Origin: Didemnitutus sp047777955
GTDB lineage: Bacteria > Verrucomicrobiota > Verrucomicrobiia > Opitutales > Opitutaceae
Assembly: GCF_047777955.1 (NCBI RefSeq)
Contig: NZ_CP180537.1
Location: 4,340,001 to 4,404,000 of the forward strand
Length of the DNA: 64,000 nucleotides
Reading direction: 5' to 3'
The notes below the pieces were generated by a model. That model searched no databases and had not been told where the DNA came from. It saw only the letters and a program-made list of their open reading frames with translations. How positions within the stretch are numbered: position 1 is the stretch's first letter; every line of letters starts with the position of its first letter. Shown here in pieces: positions 29,546 through 37,440 of this stretch. Made by a program: the position numbers and the translations under genes.

Positions 29546-30384
29546 ATGTCCTCCCCGCCTCCTCTCCCGTCTGGTTCATCACCGGCGCCTCGTCCGGTTT
29601 CGGCCGCGCCTTCGCGCAGCACGCCCTCGACCGCGGCTACCGCGTCGTCGCCACCGCCCGCCACGTCGCCAAGCTCGCCGATCTCGCCGCCGCCGCGCCC
29701 GATCGCGTGCTCCTCCAGCCGCTCGACGTCACCGTGCCTGCCCAGGCCGAAGCCGCCGTCGCCGCGGCGCTCGCGCGCTTCGGCCGCATCGACGTGCTGT
29801 TCAACAACGCCGGCTATGGCATCGTCGGCGCCGTCGAGGAGACGCCCGACGCCGAGCTGCGCGCGCAGATGGAGACCAATTTCTTCGGCGCCGTGAACGT
29901 CACCCGGGCCGCGCTGCCCGCACTGCGCCGCCAGCGCTCCGGCGCCATCGTCAACGTCTCCAGCATGGGCGGCCAGATGAGCTTCGGCGGCTTCGGCGCC
30001 TACTCCGCCTCCAAGTTCGCTCTCGAGGGCCTCTCCGAGGCGCTGGCGCAGGAACTCGCGCCCTTCGGCCTCAAGGTGCTCATCGTCGAGCCGGGCGCGT
30101 TCCGCACTTCGTTCGCCGCCGACGCGCTCAAGCACATGCCGATGCTCGACGCCTACCGCGACATCGTCGGCGGCACGCGCGCGTTCGCCCACGGCATGCA
30201 CGGCACGCAGGCCGGCAACCCCGCCCAGGTCCCGGCCGCCGTCGAGCTCGCCCTCGCCGCCCCCACGACGCCGCTCCGCCTCCAGCTCGGCGCCGACGCC
30301 GTCGACGCCGTGCGCGCCCACGCGGAGCGGCTGCTCCAGGACCTCGCCGCCTGGGAGCAGGTCGGCCGCGACACCGCCTTCTGA
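29546..30384 (+). CDS. Short-chain dehydrogenase/reductase, broken by a one-base frameshift
   Basis: ATG 29546 reads MSSP and then the frame fails at the CCCC run 29553-29556. One extra C gives MSSPASSPVWFITGASSGFG, the classical TGxxxGxG cofactor loop, and the rest runs intact to 30384 (279 residues). Other SDR landmarks: LDVT, FNNAGYG, IVNVSSMGG with the catalytic Ser, and the YSASK catalytic Tyr/Lys pair, then EPGAFRTSF. It is a cytoplasmic NAD(P)-dependent oxidoreductase of the ketoreductase-like classical SDR group; the substrate is unknown. It lies 66 bases after the AraC gene. Confidence 0.88.
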
Positions 30385-30489
30385 GCCGTGCCCTACACGC
30401 GCCTCGAACTCGACCGGCCCGCCGCCGCCCCTCTCCGCCGGCAGCCGCGGCCGGAGCGCCCGGCCCGGAAGGTGCGGCGGGCCGATAAA

Positions 30490-30531
30490 GTTGCTATTGA
30501 CAACGATCATCTTTTGGTTGCTTGTAGCAAC
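30490..30531 (+). promoter_or_regulatory. Candidate promoter/operator of the DUF6428-MarR operon
   Basis: An AT-richer island in very GC-rich DNA just before the DUF6428 start (30535). TTGACA at 30497-30502 is a perfect -35 hexamer; no good -10 box is seen at normal spacing. A perfect dyad GTTGCT-TGT-AGCAAC occupies 30517-30531, with an extra GTTGCT half-site at 30490-30495. The dyad ends three bases before the ATG. Its size suits a MarR dimer, and a marR-like gene lies in the operon, so autoregulation is likely but inferred. Confidence 0.6.
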
Positions 30532-30534
30532 TAC

Positions 30535-31067
30535 ATGAAAACCTCCGCCTTCCTCTCCGCCCTCCGCGCCCACGTCGCGCTGCCCGTCGTCTTCCGTGCC
30601 GGCGCGGCCGTCATTCCCTCCTCCTACCACCTCACCGAGGTGAAGCGCGTCGCCTACGAGACGATGGACTGCGGCGCGATGACGCACCGCTGGTCCGAGA
30701 CCCAGTTCGAGCTCTGGGTCCCGCCCTCGCCGCCGCCGAGCCCGGCCGCGGGCACCTGCCGGCCGGGAAGTTCCTCGCCATCCTCGAGCGCGTCGAAAAG
30801 GAGCTGCCGCTCGACGGCGACGTGCCCGCGCGCATCTTCGCCGCCCTCGGCGACGCGCCCGCCGCGCTCTACGACATTGCCGCCGTGACCGCCCGCGACG
30901 GACAGCTCCAGGTCGAGCTCACCGCCGACCGCACGCGCTGCAAGGCCGCCGAACGCCGCGCCGCGGCCGCCCCCGCCGTCGGCTGCTGCGGCACGACCAG
31001 CGACGACGCGGAGTCCGCCTGCTGCTCGGCCTCCGCCGGCCCGCGCGTCGCGGCCTGCTGCGGCTGA
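30535..31067 (+). CDS. DUF6428-family protein with Cys-rich tail, broken by a one-base frameshift
   Basis: Begins MKTSAFLSALRAHVALPVVF and shows the family core YHLTEVKRVAYETMDCGAM and WSETQFELWVP. The frame is lost around the GGG at 30750-30752; one extra G gives AAGHLPAGKFLAILERVEKE and the reading continues to 31067 (177 residues). The C-terminal 40 residues carry three CC pairs (VGCCG, SACCSAS, AACCG) plus further Cys, a likely metal(loid)- or thiol-reactive tail. DUF6428 proteins are small cytoplasmic proteins of unknown function, often near ArsR/MarR-type regulators. First gene of a run with the MarR regulator and a PLP enzyme. Confidence 0.75.
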
Positions 31068-31128
31068 GCGCCCTCCCGCCTGCAAGCCGCGCTCGCCAAA
31101 CCGCGGGCGCGGCTTCACCTTGTCCGCC

Positions 31129-31617
31129 ATGCCGCGCGTGCCCGTCCAGACCGCCCAGAACGCCGACGCCCTCCTCCGGGAGGTCGTCCGCCTCTTCCTT
31201 CAGGCGCAGCGGACGATGACCGATTGCTGCTCGGACGCCACGGCCAAGGAGTGCCAGGCGCTCCTCCTCGTTGCGGGCGCGGACTCGCCGCTCACCGTCC
31301 AGGAATTCGCCGCCCGGATGGGTTTGGAGAAAACCTGGGCCAGCCGCCTCATCGCCCGCCTCGAAAAGCGCGGCCTCGTCACGCGCGTCGATCACCCTGA
31401 CGACGGCCGCAGCTGGCTGATCGAGCTCACCGCCAAGGGTCGCAAGGAGCACGCCGCGCTCGAATACACCCTCAACCAACACGCCGTGAATCTCCTCGGC
31501 TGCGTGCCCGCCGCCGAACGCGCCAACGTCGAGCGCGCGCTCGGCCACCTGCGCGACGCGCTCGCGCGCTGCCTCGTGGAGTGCGCGCCGACCAATTCCC
31601 GAAAGCCCCAATGTTGA
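31129..31617 (+). CDS. MarR-family transcriptional regulator, Cys-rich
   Basis: 162 residues. Winged-helix core: SPLTVQEFAARMGLEKTWAS (recognition helix), RLIARLEKRGLVTRVDHPDD, and the wing DGRSWLIELTAKGRKE. It has seven cysteines, including the cluster DCCSDATAKEC at the start of the DNA-binding region and a C-terminal Cys. This is unusual for MarR proteins and suggests oxidation or metal(loid) sensing, as known for OhrR-type MarRs. Start ATG 31129; a TTG three codons upstream is possible. It overlaps the next gene start by seven bases, so the two are translationally coupled. Confidence 0.88.
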   Translation: MPRVPVQTAQNADALLREVVRLFLQAQRTMTDCCSDATAKECQALLLVAGADSPLTVQEFAARMGLEKTWASRLIARLEKRGLVTRVDHPDDGRSWLIELTAKGRKEHAALEYTLNQHAVNLLGCVPAAERANVERALGHLRDALARCLVECAPTNSRKPQC

Positions 31618-32746
31618 ACTCATCGCATCCCGAGACCCTCGCCGTCCACGCCGGCCGCGCCCCGATCCCGCCACCGGCGCGGTCACGCCCAACCTGGTCC
31701 TCAGCTCCACCTTCGCCCGCGACGCCCAGGGCCAGCTCCTCGGCGGCCATATCTACTCGCGCACGTCGAACCCGAACCGCGCCGCCGTCGAAACCGCCCT
31801 CGCCACGCTGGAAGGCGGCGCGCACGGCCTCGCCTTCGCGTCCGGCCAGGCGGCGTCGGCCGCGATCTTCGCCGCGCTCGCCCCCGGCGACCGCGTCGTG
31901 CTGCCCGACGACCTTTACCACGGCACGCGCTACCTCGCGACGAACGAGTTCGCCCGCTGGGGCCTGGTGGCGGAATTCGTCGACCCCAGCGACCTCGCCG
32001 CCGTGCAGGCCGCCCTGCAAAAGCCCGCGCGCCTCGTCTGGCTCGAGACGCCGTCGAACCCGCGCCTGAAGATCTCCGACCTCGCCGCCGTGGCCCAGCT
32101 CGCCCGCGCCGCCGGCGCGCTGGTCGTGGCCGACAACACCTGGGCCACGCCCGTCCTCACCCGGCCGCTCGCGCTCGGCGCGCACGTCGTCCTCCACTCC
32201 ACCACGAAATACCTCGGCGGCCACAGCGACCTGCTCGGCGGCGCCCTCGTGCTCGGCGCCGACGCGCCCGCGGACTTCCTCGCCCGCCTGCGCTCGTGGC
32301 AGAACCTCGCCGGCGCCGTGCCCGCGCCCTTCGATTGCTGGCTGCTGCTGCGCAGCCTCAGCACGCTGCCGCTGCGCGTGCGCGCCCAGTCCGCCACCGC
32401 CGCCGAGCTCGCCGCCTGGCTCGCCGGTCACCCGAAAATTGAGCGCGTCTACTACCCCGGCCTCGCCTCGCACCCGCACCACCTCGTCGCCGCCCAGCAG
32501 ATGAGCGCCTTCGGCGGCATGCTGTCGTTCGAAGTTCGCGGCGGCCACGACGCCGCCAAGGCCGTCGCCTGCCGCGTGCAGCTCATCACGCAAGCCACCT
32601 CGCTCGGCGGCGTCGAGAGCCTGATCGAGCACCGCCGCCCCGTCGAGGGCCCCGCCTCGGTCACGCCGCCCGGCCTCCTCCGCTTTTCCGTCGGCCTCGA
32701 GCACGTCGCCGACCTCCGCGCCGACCTCGCCCAGGCGCTGGGCTAA
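31611..32746 (+). CDS. Cys/Met-metabolism PLP enzyme (cystathionine gamma-synthase/lyase family), broken by a one-base frameshift
   Basis: ATG 31611 reads MLNSSHPETLAVHAGRAP, then the frame fails in the CCCC run 31660-31663. One added C gives DPATGAVTPNLVLSSTFARD and the rest to 32746 is intact (378 residues). Family landmarks: YSRTSNPNRAAVE, FASGQAAS, DDLYHGTRYL, VWLETPSNPRLKI, VADNTWATP and STTKYLGGHSD, whose Lys binds PLP. The C-terminal TSLGGVESLIEHR and LLRFSVGLEH are also typical. It would act on cystathionine, O-acyl-homoserine or a related substrate; which one cannot be told. Its coupling to the Cys-rich MarR suggests thiol-responsive sulfur metabolism. Confidence 0.88.
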
Positions 32747-32751
32747 GCAGG

Positions 32752-32778
32752 TGAATCGAGCGTAATACGCTCGATTCA
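32752..32778. repeat. Perfect 12-bp inverted repeat after the PLP enzyme gene
   Basis: TGAATCGAGCGT (32752-32763) and ACGCTCGATTCA (32767-32778) are perfect complements around a 3-base AAT loop. The arm starts five bases after the stop codon. No T tract follows on either side, so it is either an atypical terminator, an mRNA 3'-end stabiliser, or a binding site. Confidence 0.65.
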
Positions 32779-32922
32779 TCCGCCCCACTCCCGTCGCCAT
32801 CCGACCGCCAAACGGGCGCCCCGCCTCGGGCCCCGCCGGCGACGCGGGACCGCACCCACACCTGGCACCGGGGCCGGCTGGACTCTCGCCGCGTTACAAA
32901 CGCCCCGCTTGTCACGCTTCTA

Positions 32923-32947
32923 GGTGTTCTAGTAACCCTAGAACACC
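32923..32947 (+). promoter_or_regulatory. Palindromic operator abutting the GntR start codon
   Basis: GGTGTTCTAG (32923-32932) and CTAGAACACC (32938-32947) form a perfect 10-bp dyad with a TAACC spacer. The GTG start codon begins at the next base, leaving no room for a Shine-Dalgarno sequence. YtrA-type GntR repressors bind dyads of this general GT-x-CTA...TAG-x-AC form at their own promoters, so this is probably the autoregulatory site. Confidence 0.75.
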
Positions 32948-33324
32948 GTGCTGCCCTTCTCCGTCGAATTCCGTCCCGGCGCGCCCGCCTCCGAGCAGGT
33001 GATCTACGCCGTGAAGAAGGCGCTGGTCACCGGCCAGCTCGCCGCCGGCGACCGGTTTCCTCCGTGCGCGTGCTCAGCCAGGAGCTGCGCATCAACCCCA
33101 ACACCGCGCACAAGATCGTGGCCGCCCTCACCGCCGACGGCATCCTCGCCGTCCAGCCCGGCATCGGCACCATCATCGCCGCGCCGGGCGGCGGCTCGGC
33201 CGGCGACCGCACCGCCCTGCTCAACGACGAGCTCGAACGCCTCATCGTCGAGGCCCGCCGCCTGGGCGTGAACGAGGACCAGGTGCTCGCGGCCGTCCGC
33301 CGGCACTGGCGCAAGCTTTCCTGA
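32948..33324 (+). CDS. YtrA-type GntR regulator, broken by a one-base frameshift
   Basis: GTG start at 32948 directly after the operator. SVEFRPGAPASEQVIYAVKK and TGQLAAGDRF lead to a frame break at 33059-33060. One added base gives RFPSVRVLSQELRINPNTAH, the GntR winged-helix signature, and the rest to 33324 yields 125 residues with no effector domain, as usual for the YtrA subgroup. The C-terminal helix region has LIVEARRLGVNEDQVLAAVR. Four bases separate it from the ABC ATPase gene, so it heads a three-gene operon it presumably represses. Confidence 0.85.
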
Positions 33325-33328
33325 ATCC

Positions 33329-34246
33329 ATGAACGCCATCGAATGCGAGGAACTCACGCGACGGTTCGGCCGCACCGTCGCCCTCGACCGCCTGACGCTC
33401 GCCGTCCCTGCCGGCAGCATCTTCGCCCTGCTCGGCCCGAACGGCGCCGGCAAGAGCACGACCCTCAAGCTCCTTCTCGGCCTGCTCCGTCCGACCGCCG
33501 GCCGCTGCCGCGTCCTCGGCCGCGACAGCACCGCGCTGCGCCCGGCCGACTTCGAGCGCATCGGCTACGTCACCGAGGAGCAGCTCCTGCCCGACTGGAT
33601 GACCACCGCGCAGCTCCTCGCGTTCTGCCGCCCGCTCTACCCGCAGTGGGACGACGCGCTCGCCGCCCGCCTGCTGAAGCTCTTCGCGCTCCCCGGCGAC
33701 CGCCCGCTGAAAAAACTCTCCCGCGGCATGCGCATGAAGGCCGCGCTGCTCTCCTCCCTCGCCTACCGCCCCGAGCTGCTCGTGCTCGACGAGCCGTTCA
33801 GCGGCCTCGACCCGCTCACCCGCGACGAGTTCGTCCAGGGCCTGCTCGAGCTCCCGGGCGACGACCGGCCGCGCACCGTGATCGTCTGCACCCACGACAT
33901 CGACGACGTCGAGCGGCTCGCCGACCGCGTCGGCTTCCTCACCGATTCCCACCTGCTGCTCAACGAGCCCGCCGACGAGCTCCGCACCCGCTTCCGCCGC
34001 GTCGAACTCGTCGGCGAGGGCGTCGCCGACCAGGTCGCGAATCACGCCTCGCCCGACTGGCTCGCCCTGGAAAAACCCGCCGCGCACACCGCGCGCTTTG
34101 TGCATCGCGCCTTCGACGGCGTGCGCACGCCGCCGGAGCTCGCCGCGCAATTCCCCGGCGCCCGCGTCGATTTCCGTCCACTCACGCTGCGCGAGATCTT
34201 CCTCGTCCTCGCCCGCCAAGCCCGCACCGCGCAGGAGGCCGCATGA
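33329..34246 (+). CDS. ABC transporter ATPase (YtrB-like)
   Basis: 305 residues. Walker A GPNGAGKST (36-44), signature KLSRGMRMKAALLSSLAY (an SRGM variant of LSGGQ), Walker B LLVLDEPFSGLD and the switch His in CTHDIDD. The C-terminal 80 residues (VELVGEGVADQVANHAS, ARVDFRPLTLREIFLVLA) are the accessory tail common in YtrB/CcmA-type exporters. It is cytoplasmic and powers the permease encoded next, whose start overlaps this stop (ATGA at 34243). The cargo is unknown; relatives handle antimicrobial stress or acetoin. Confidence 0.92.
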   Translation: MNAIECEELTRRFGRTVALDRLTLAVPAGSIFALLGPNGAGKSTTLKLLLGLLRPTAGRCRVLGRDSTALRPADFERIGYVTEEQLLPDWMTTAQLLAFCRPLYPQWDDALAARLLKLFALPGDRPLKKLSRGMRMKAALLSSLAYRPELLVLDEPFSGLDPLTRDEFVQGLLELPGDDRPRTVIVCTHDIDDVERLADRVGFLTDSHLLLNEPADELRTRFRRVELVGEGVADQVANHASPDWLALEKPAAHTARFVHRAFDGVRTPPELAAQFPGARVDFRPLTLREIFLVLARQARTAQEAA

Positions 34247-35931
34247 AACAGATCCTGCACCTCGCCCGGAAGGATCTCACGCGGCACTGGCTGGTCGCTC
34301 TGCTCGTGATCGCAGCGATCGTGTTCGACGCCTGCGACACCCTGTTCGGCTTCGCCAAGTTCCAATACGGCATCTTCGACCGAGATATCCTGATGGTGTT
34401 CATCAAGTGGCCGCTCGGTTTCCTGTTCGTGCTGGCGATCGCGCAGGAGGACGTGGTGGTCGGGGAAAAGTCGCTGTGGCTCACCCGGCCGGTGCACCCC
34501 TCGGCGCTGCTCGCCGCCAAGCTCCTCACCGCCACCGCGGTCATCGTCGGGCCGCAGGTGGGCGCCTACGCCATCGTGTGCGCCGCGCTCGGCTCCCCGG
34601 CCGCGGTCGTCGCGGCGGTGACGCTCGAGATTCTGGGCATCTCGCTGGCGCTGGTGCTCACGGCGCTGGTGGTGGCGTCGCTGACGCGCGGCGTCCTGCA
34701 GGCGTGCCTGCTGACGCTCGCCACGTTTCTCGCCGTGCTCGCGACCCTGCTGGCGCTGCGGAGTCTGTGGCCCGAATTCGACCAGCAGCGCGTCCTCTTC
34801 TCGCCCGTCAGCTCCGGGACGCGATTCGTCGCGGTCGTCGTCCTGCTCGCCCTCTCCCTGCCCGCCCTGCTCGTGCAGCACTACCACCGGAGAAACGCGC
34901 CGGTCACCGCCGCGCTCGCGGTAGCGGTGCTCGTGGCGACGTTCGTGATCGGCCGCGCCTTCCCGTGGGAAATCGTGCCCCCGCCGCACGGCGGCACCGC
35001 CGCGCCGATCCCCGAGGCCCCCACGCACACGAAAGTCACGTTCAGGCTCGGCGGCGACGCCTTTCTCGGCGGCACGGTGCGCCGCTACGACCCGGCGACG
35101 CGGGCACCGCGCAACCACGTCCTCGTCAGCGTGCCGGTGCAGGCCGATTTCGATCGCGCCGACCGATTCGCGGACGGGATCCGCACCGTGTCGACCGTGC
35201 GCTTCCGCGACGGCACGACGAAGGAATTCCCCGCGGTGGGCTACACCTATCTGGGCCACGACCAAACCTACCGCGCGCTGCTGACCGCGATCGGATTGCC
35301 GGCGCCCGCGGCCAAGACGGAGAAGCTGAAATCCAGTCCGCTCGCCCTGCTCAGCCTGGCGCCCGGGGAGAATCCGCTGCCGCCCGAAGCGCCGGTCGAT
35401 ATCACGGCCCGGGTGAGTTTCGTGGAGAACGAATTCTATCTCGCCCAGACGGCGCCGCTCTCGGCGCACGAATCGTTCAACCTGCTCGGTCGCGCCTTTC
35501 GGGTGGCCGACATCCGGCTCAGCCCCGAGGGCATCCTGACGCTGCAGCTGCGCAGCGTCGGCGTCACCAGCCTGCTTTATCCCGCGGCAACCGCCCGGCC
35601 GGACGGGCTGGGCGGTCCGAGCTCGTCCGGAACCGAGATCGGCCTGGTGCTGCGCAACCGGAAGCGGAACGAGTTCGCCTCCGGCGGCGTCACGTTCGTC
35701 CGGGACTCGGAAGCGCCGGGCATCTTCGGCGTGAGCCGTGCGATGTGCACGTTCACCTGGCGCCGCGGCGCGCAGATGTCCAAGCCCGCCGCCGGCCTGA
35801 GCCCGGAATGGCTCGCCGACGCGGAATTGATGGTGTTCCGCATCCGCCGTCTCGGCCTCACCGAGCAGACGATCGAACTGCACAACGTCTCGGTCGCACG
35901 CGAGGACCCGCTGCCGATCCGGTTGTGGTGA
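34243..35931 (+). CDS. ABC-2-type permease with large soluble C-terminal domain
   Basis: 562 residues. Six or so TM segments lie within residues 15-240 (WLVALLVIAAIVFDA, WPLGFLFVLAIAQ, VGPQVGAYAIVCAAL, ILGISLALVLTALVVASL, ATFLAVLATLLAL, AALAVAVLVATFVIG). They are followed by a soluble region of more than 300 residues (about 245-562; FRLGGDAFLGGTVRRYDP, FVENEFYLAQTAPLSAHESF, VTFVRDSEAPGIFGVSRAM) that is rich in beta strands and probably outside the membrane. Ordinary ABC-2 permeases lack such a tail. Start overlaps the ATPase stop. No family name is recognised for the tail. Confidence 0.8.
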   Translation: MKQILHLARKDLTRHWLVALLVIAAIVFDACDTLFGFAKFQYGIFDRDILMVFIKWPLGFLFVLAIAQEDVVVGEKSLWLTRPVHPSALLAAKLLTATAVIVGPQVGAYAIVCAALGSPAAVVAAVTLEILGISLALVLTALVVASLTRGVLQACLLTLATFLAVLATLLALRSLWPEFDQQRVLFSPVSSGTRFVAVVVLLALSLPALLVQHYHRRNAPVTAALAVAVLVATFVIGRAFPWEIVPPPHGGTAAPIPEAPTHTKVTFRLGGDAFLGGTVRRYDPATRAPRNHVLVSVPVQADFDRADRFADGIRTVSTVRFRDGTTKEFPAVGYTYLGHDQTYRALLTAIGLPAPAAKTEKLKSSPLALLSLAPGENPLPPEAPVDITARVSFVENEFYLAQTAPLSAHESFNLLGRAFRVADIRLSPEGILTLQLRSVGVTSLLYPAATARPDGLGGPSSSGTEIGLVLRNRKRNEFASGGVTFVRDSEAPGIFGVSRAMCTFTWRRGAQMSKPAAGLSPEWLADAELMVFRIRRLGLTEQTIELHNVSVAREDPLPIRLW

Positions 35932-35997
35932 CCCGGCCGGCATCGTCTTCACCGCTTTTCGTTCGCCAGCTCGCGCCCGCCGCGTAGCGTCCGCCGC

Positions 35998-37416
35998 ATG
36001 TTGCCCCGTTTCCTCGCCACGCTCGCGGCGCTGACCCTCGCCGTCGTTTCCGTCTCCGCCGCCGAACTCACCGCCCAGCAAAAGGCCTGGCTCGCCAAGG
36101 CCCACCGGCACGAGAAGGCCGGCTGGATCTACCTCCACATCGAAGGCGAGCCGCGCGAACGCGGTTTCCAGCACGGCTACCTCCTCGCCCACGAGATCGC
36201 CGAGGGTCTCCGCGTCACCGCCGCGCAGTGGGAGCACGACAGCTCCTTCGACTGGACCTGGCTCAAGGAGCAGACCAACGGCTTCATCGCCGCCGGCGTC
36301 GACGCCGAGTGCCGCGAAGAGATGGAGGGCATCGCCGAGGGCATGAACGCCGCCGGCGTCGCCACCACCTACGCCGACATCCTCGCCTTCAACGCCTCCA
36401 TCGAGACCACCGGCTACTGGTGGCCCGAGGTGGCCGGCAAGTTCTCCGGCAGCGCCACCGTCGTCACCGTGCCGAAGGAAATGTGCTCCTCCTTCATCGC
36501 CACCGGCCGGATGACCAAGGACGGCAAGATCGTCCTCGGGCACAACACCATGTCCGACTTCACGCTCGCGATCTACAACGTCGTCCTCGACCTCGTCCCC
36601 GCCAAGGGCCACCGCATCCTCATGCAGACGCAGGCCGGCTGGATCCACAGCGGCACGGACTTCTTCCTCACCGACGCCGGCCTGGTCGGCTCCGAGACCA
36701 CCATCGGCAACTTCAAGGGCTTCTCCGAGAAGGGCACGCCCGAGTTCGTCCGCTTCCGCCGCGCCACGCAGGACGCCGGCTCGATCGACGAGTGGTGCGA
36801 GATCATGAAGCGCGGCAACAACGGCGGCTACGCCAACTCCTGGCTCATCGGCGACATCAAGACCAACGAGATCGCCCGCCTCGAGCTCGGCCTGAAATAC
36901 GTCGGCTTCGAGCGCACCAAGGACGGCTACTACGTCGGCTCCAACATCGCCGAGAACCTGAAGATCCTCCGCCTCGAGACCGAGACGCACGACACCGACA
37001 TCCGCACCTCGCCCGTCGCGCGCCGCGTCCGCTGGAAGCAGCTCATGAAGGCCAACGCCGGCTCGATCGACCTCGCGAAGGCGAAGGAGTTCGAGGCCGA
37101 CTGCACCGACGTGTGCTTCGACACCACCGGCCGCCCCGCCGCCCTCGGCCTCAACGCCCGCGGCGACCTCGGCGCGCAGTTCGTCAACCCGCACCGCGAG
37201 CCCTTCAAGCCCGCCGGCACCTGCGACGCCAAGGTCGTCGACGCCACCATGGCCGCGCAGATGAAGTTCGCCGGCCGCTGGGGCTCGGCCGACGGCCTGG
37301 CGTTCGACGCCGACCAATTCCTCAGCGCGCACCCGCAATACGACTGGATGACCGGCCTGCTCAAGAGCCGCCCCAGCCAGCCCTGGGTCGAGTTCACCGC
37401 CGGCGAGCGGCCCTGA
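35998..37416 (+). CDS. Secreted NTN hydrolase of the C45 / phospholipase-B-like type
   Basis: 472 residues with a signal peptide (FLATLAALTLAVVSVSAAE). The core pattern EPRERGFQHGYLLAHEIAEG, then MCSSFIATGRMTKDGKIVLG with HNTMSD, fits NTN amidohydrolases whose mature N-terminal nucleophile is a Cys, here Cys163. Self-cleavage before Cys163 would be expected. Later conserved pieces are IHSGTDFFLTDAGLVGSETT and ANSWLIGDIKTNEIARLELG. Relatives cleave N-acyl amides or phospholipids; the substrate cannot be told. It stands alone between the ABC operon and a convergent permease gene 24 bases away. Confidence 0.8.
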   Translation: MLPRFLATLAALTLAVVSVSAAELTAQQKAWLAKAHRHEKAGWIYLHIEGEPRERGFQHGYLLAHEIAEGLRVTAAQWEHDSSFDWTWLKEQTNGFIAAGVDAECREEMEGIAEGMNAAGVATTYADILAFNASIETTGYWWPEVAGKFSGSATVVTVPKEMCSSFIATGRMTKDGKIVLGHNTMSDFTLAIYNVVLDLVPAKGHRILMQTQAGWIHSGTDFFLTDAGLVGSETTIGNFKGFSEKGTPEFVRFRRATQDAGSIDEWCEIMKRGNNGGYANSWLIGDIKTNEIARLELGLKYVGFERTKDGYYVGSNIAENLKILRLETETHDTDIRTSPVARRVRWKQLMKANAGSIDLAKAKEFEADCTDVCFDTTGRPAALGLNARGDLGAQFVNPHREPFKPAGTCDAKVVDATMAAQMKFAGRWGSADGLAFDADQFLSAHPQYDWMTGLLKSRPSQPWVEFTAGERP

Positions 37417-37440
37417 GCCGACGGCCCGCGATACTTTCCC

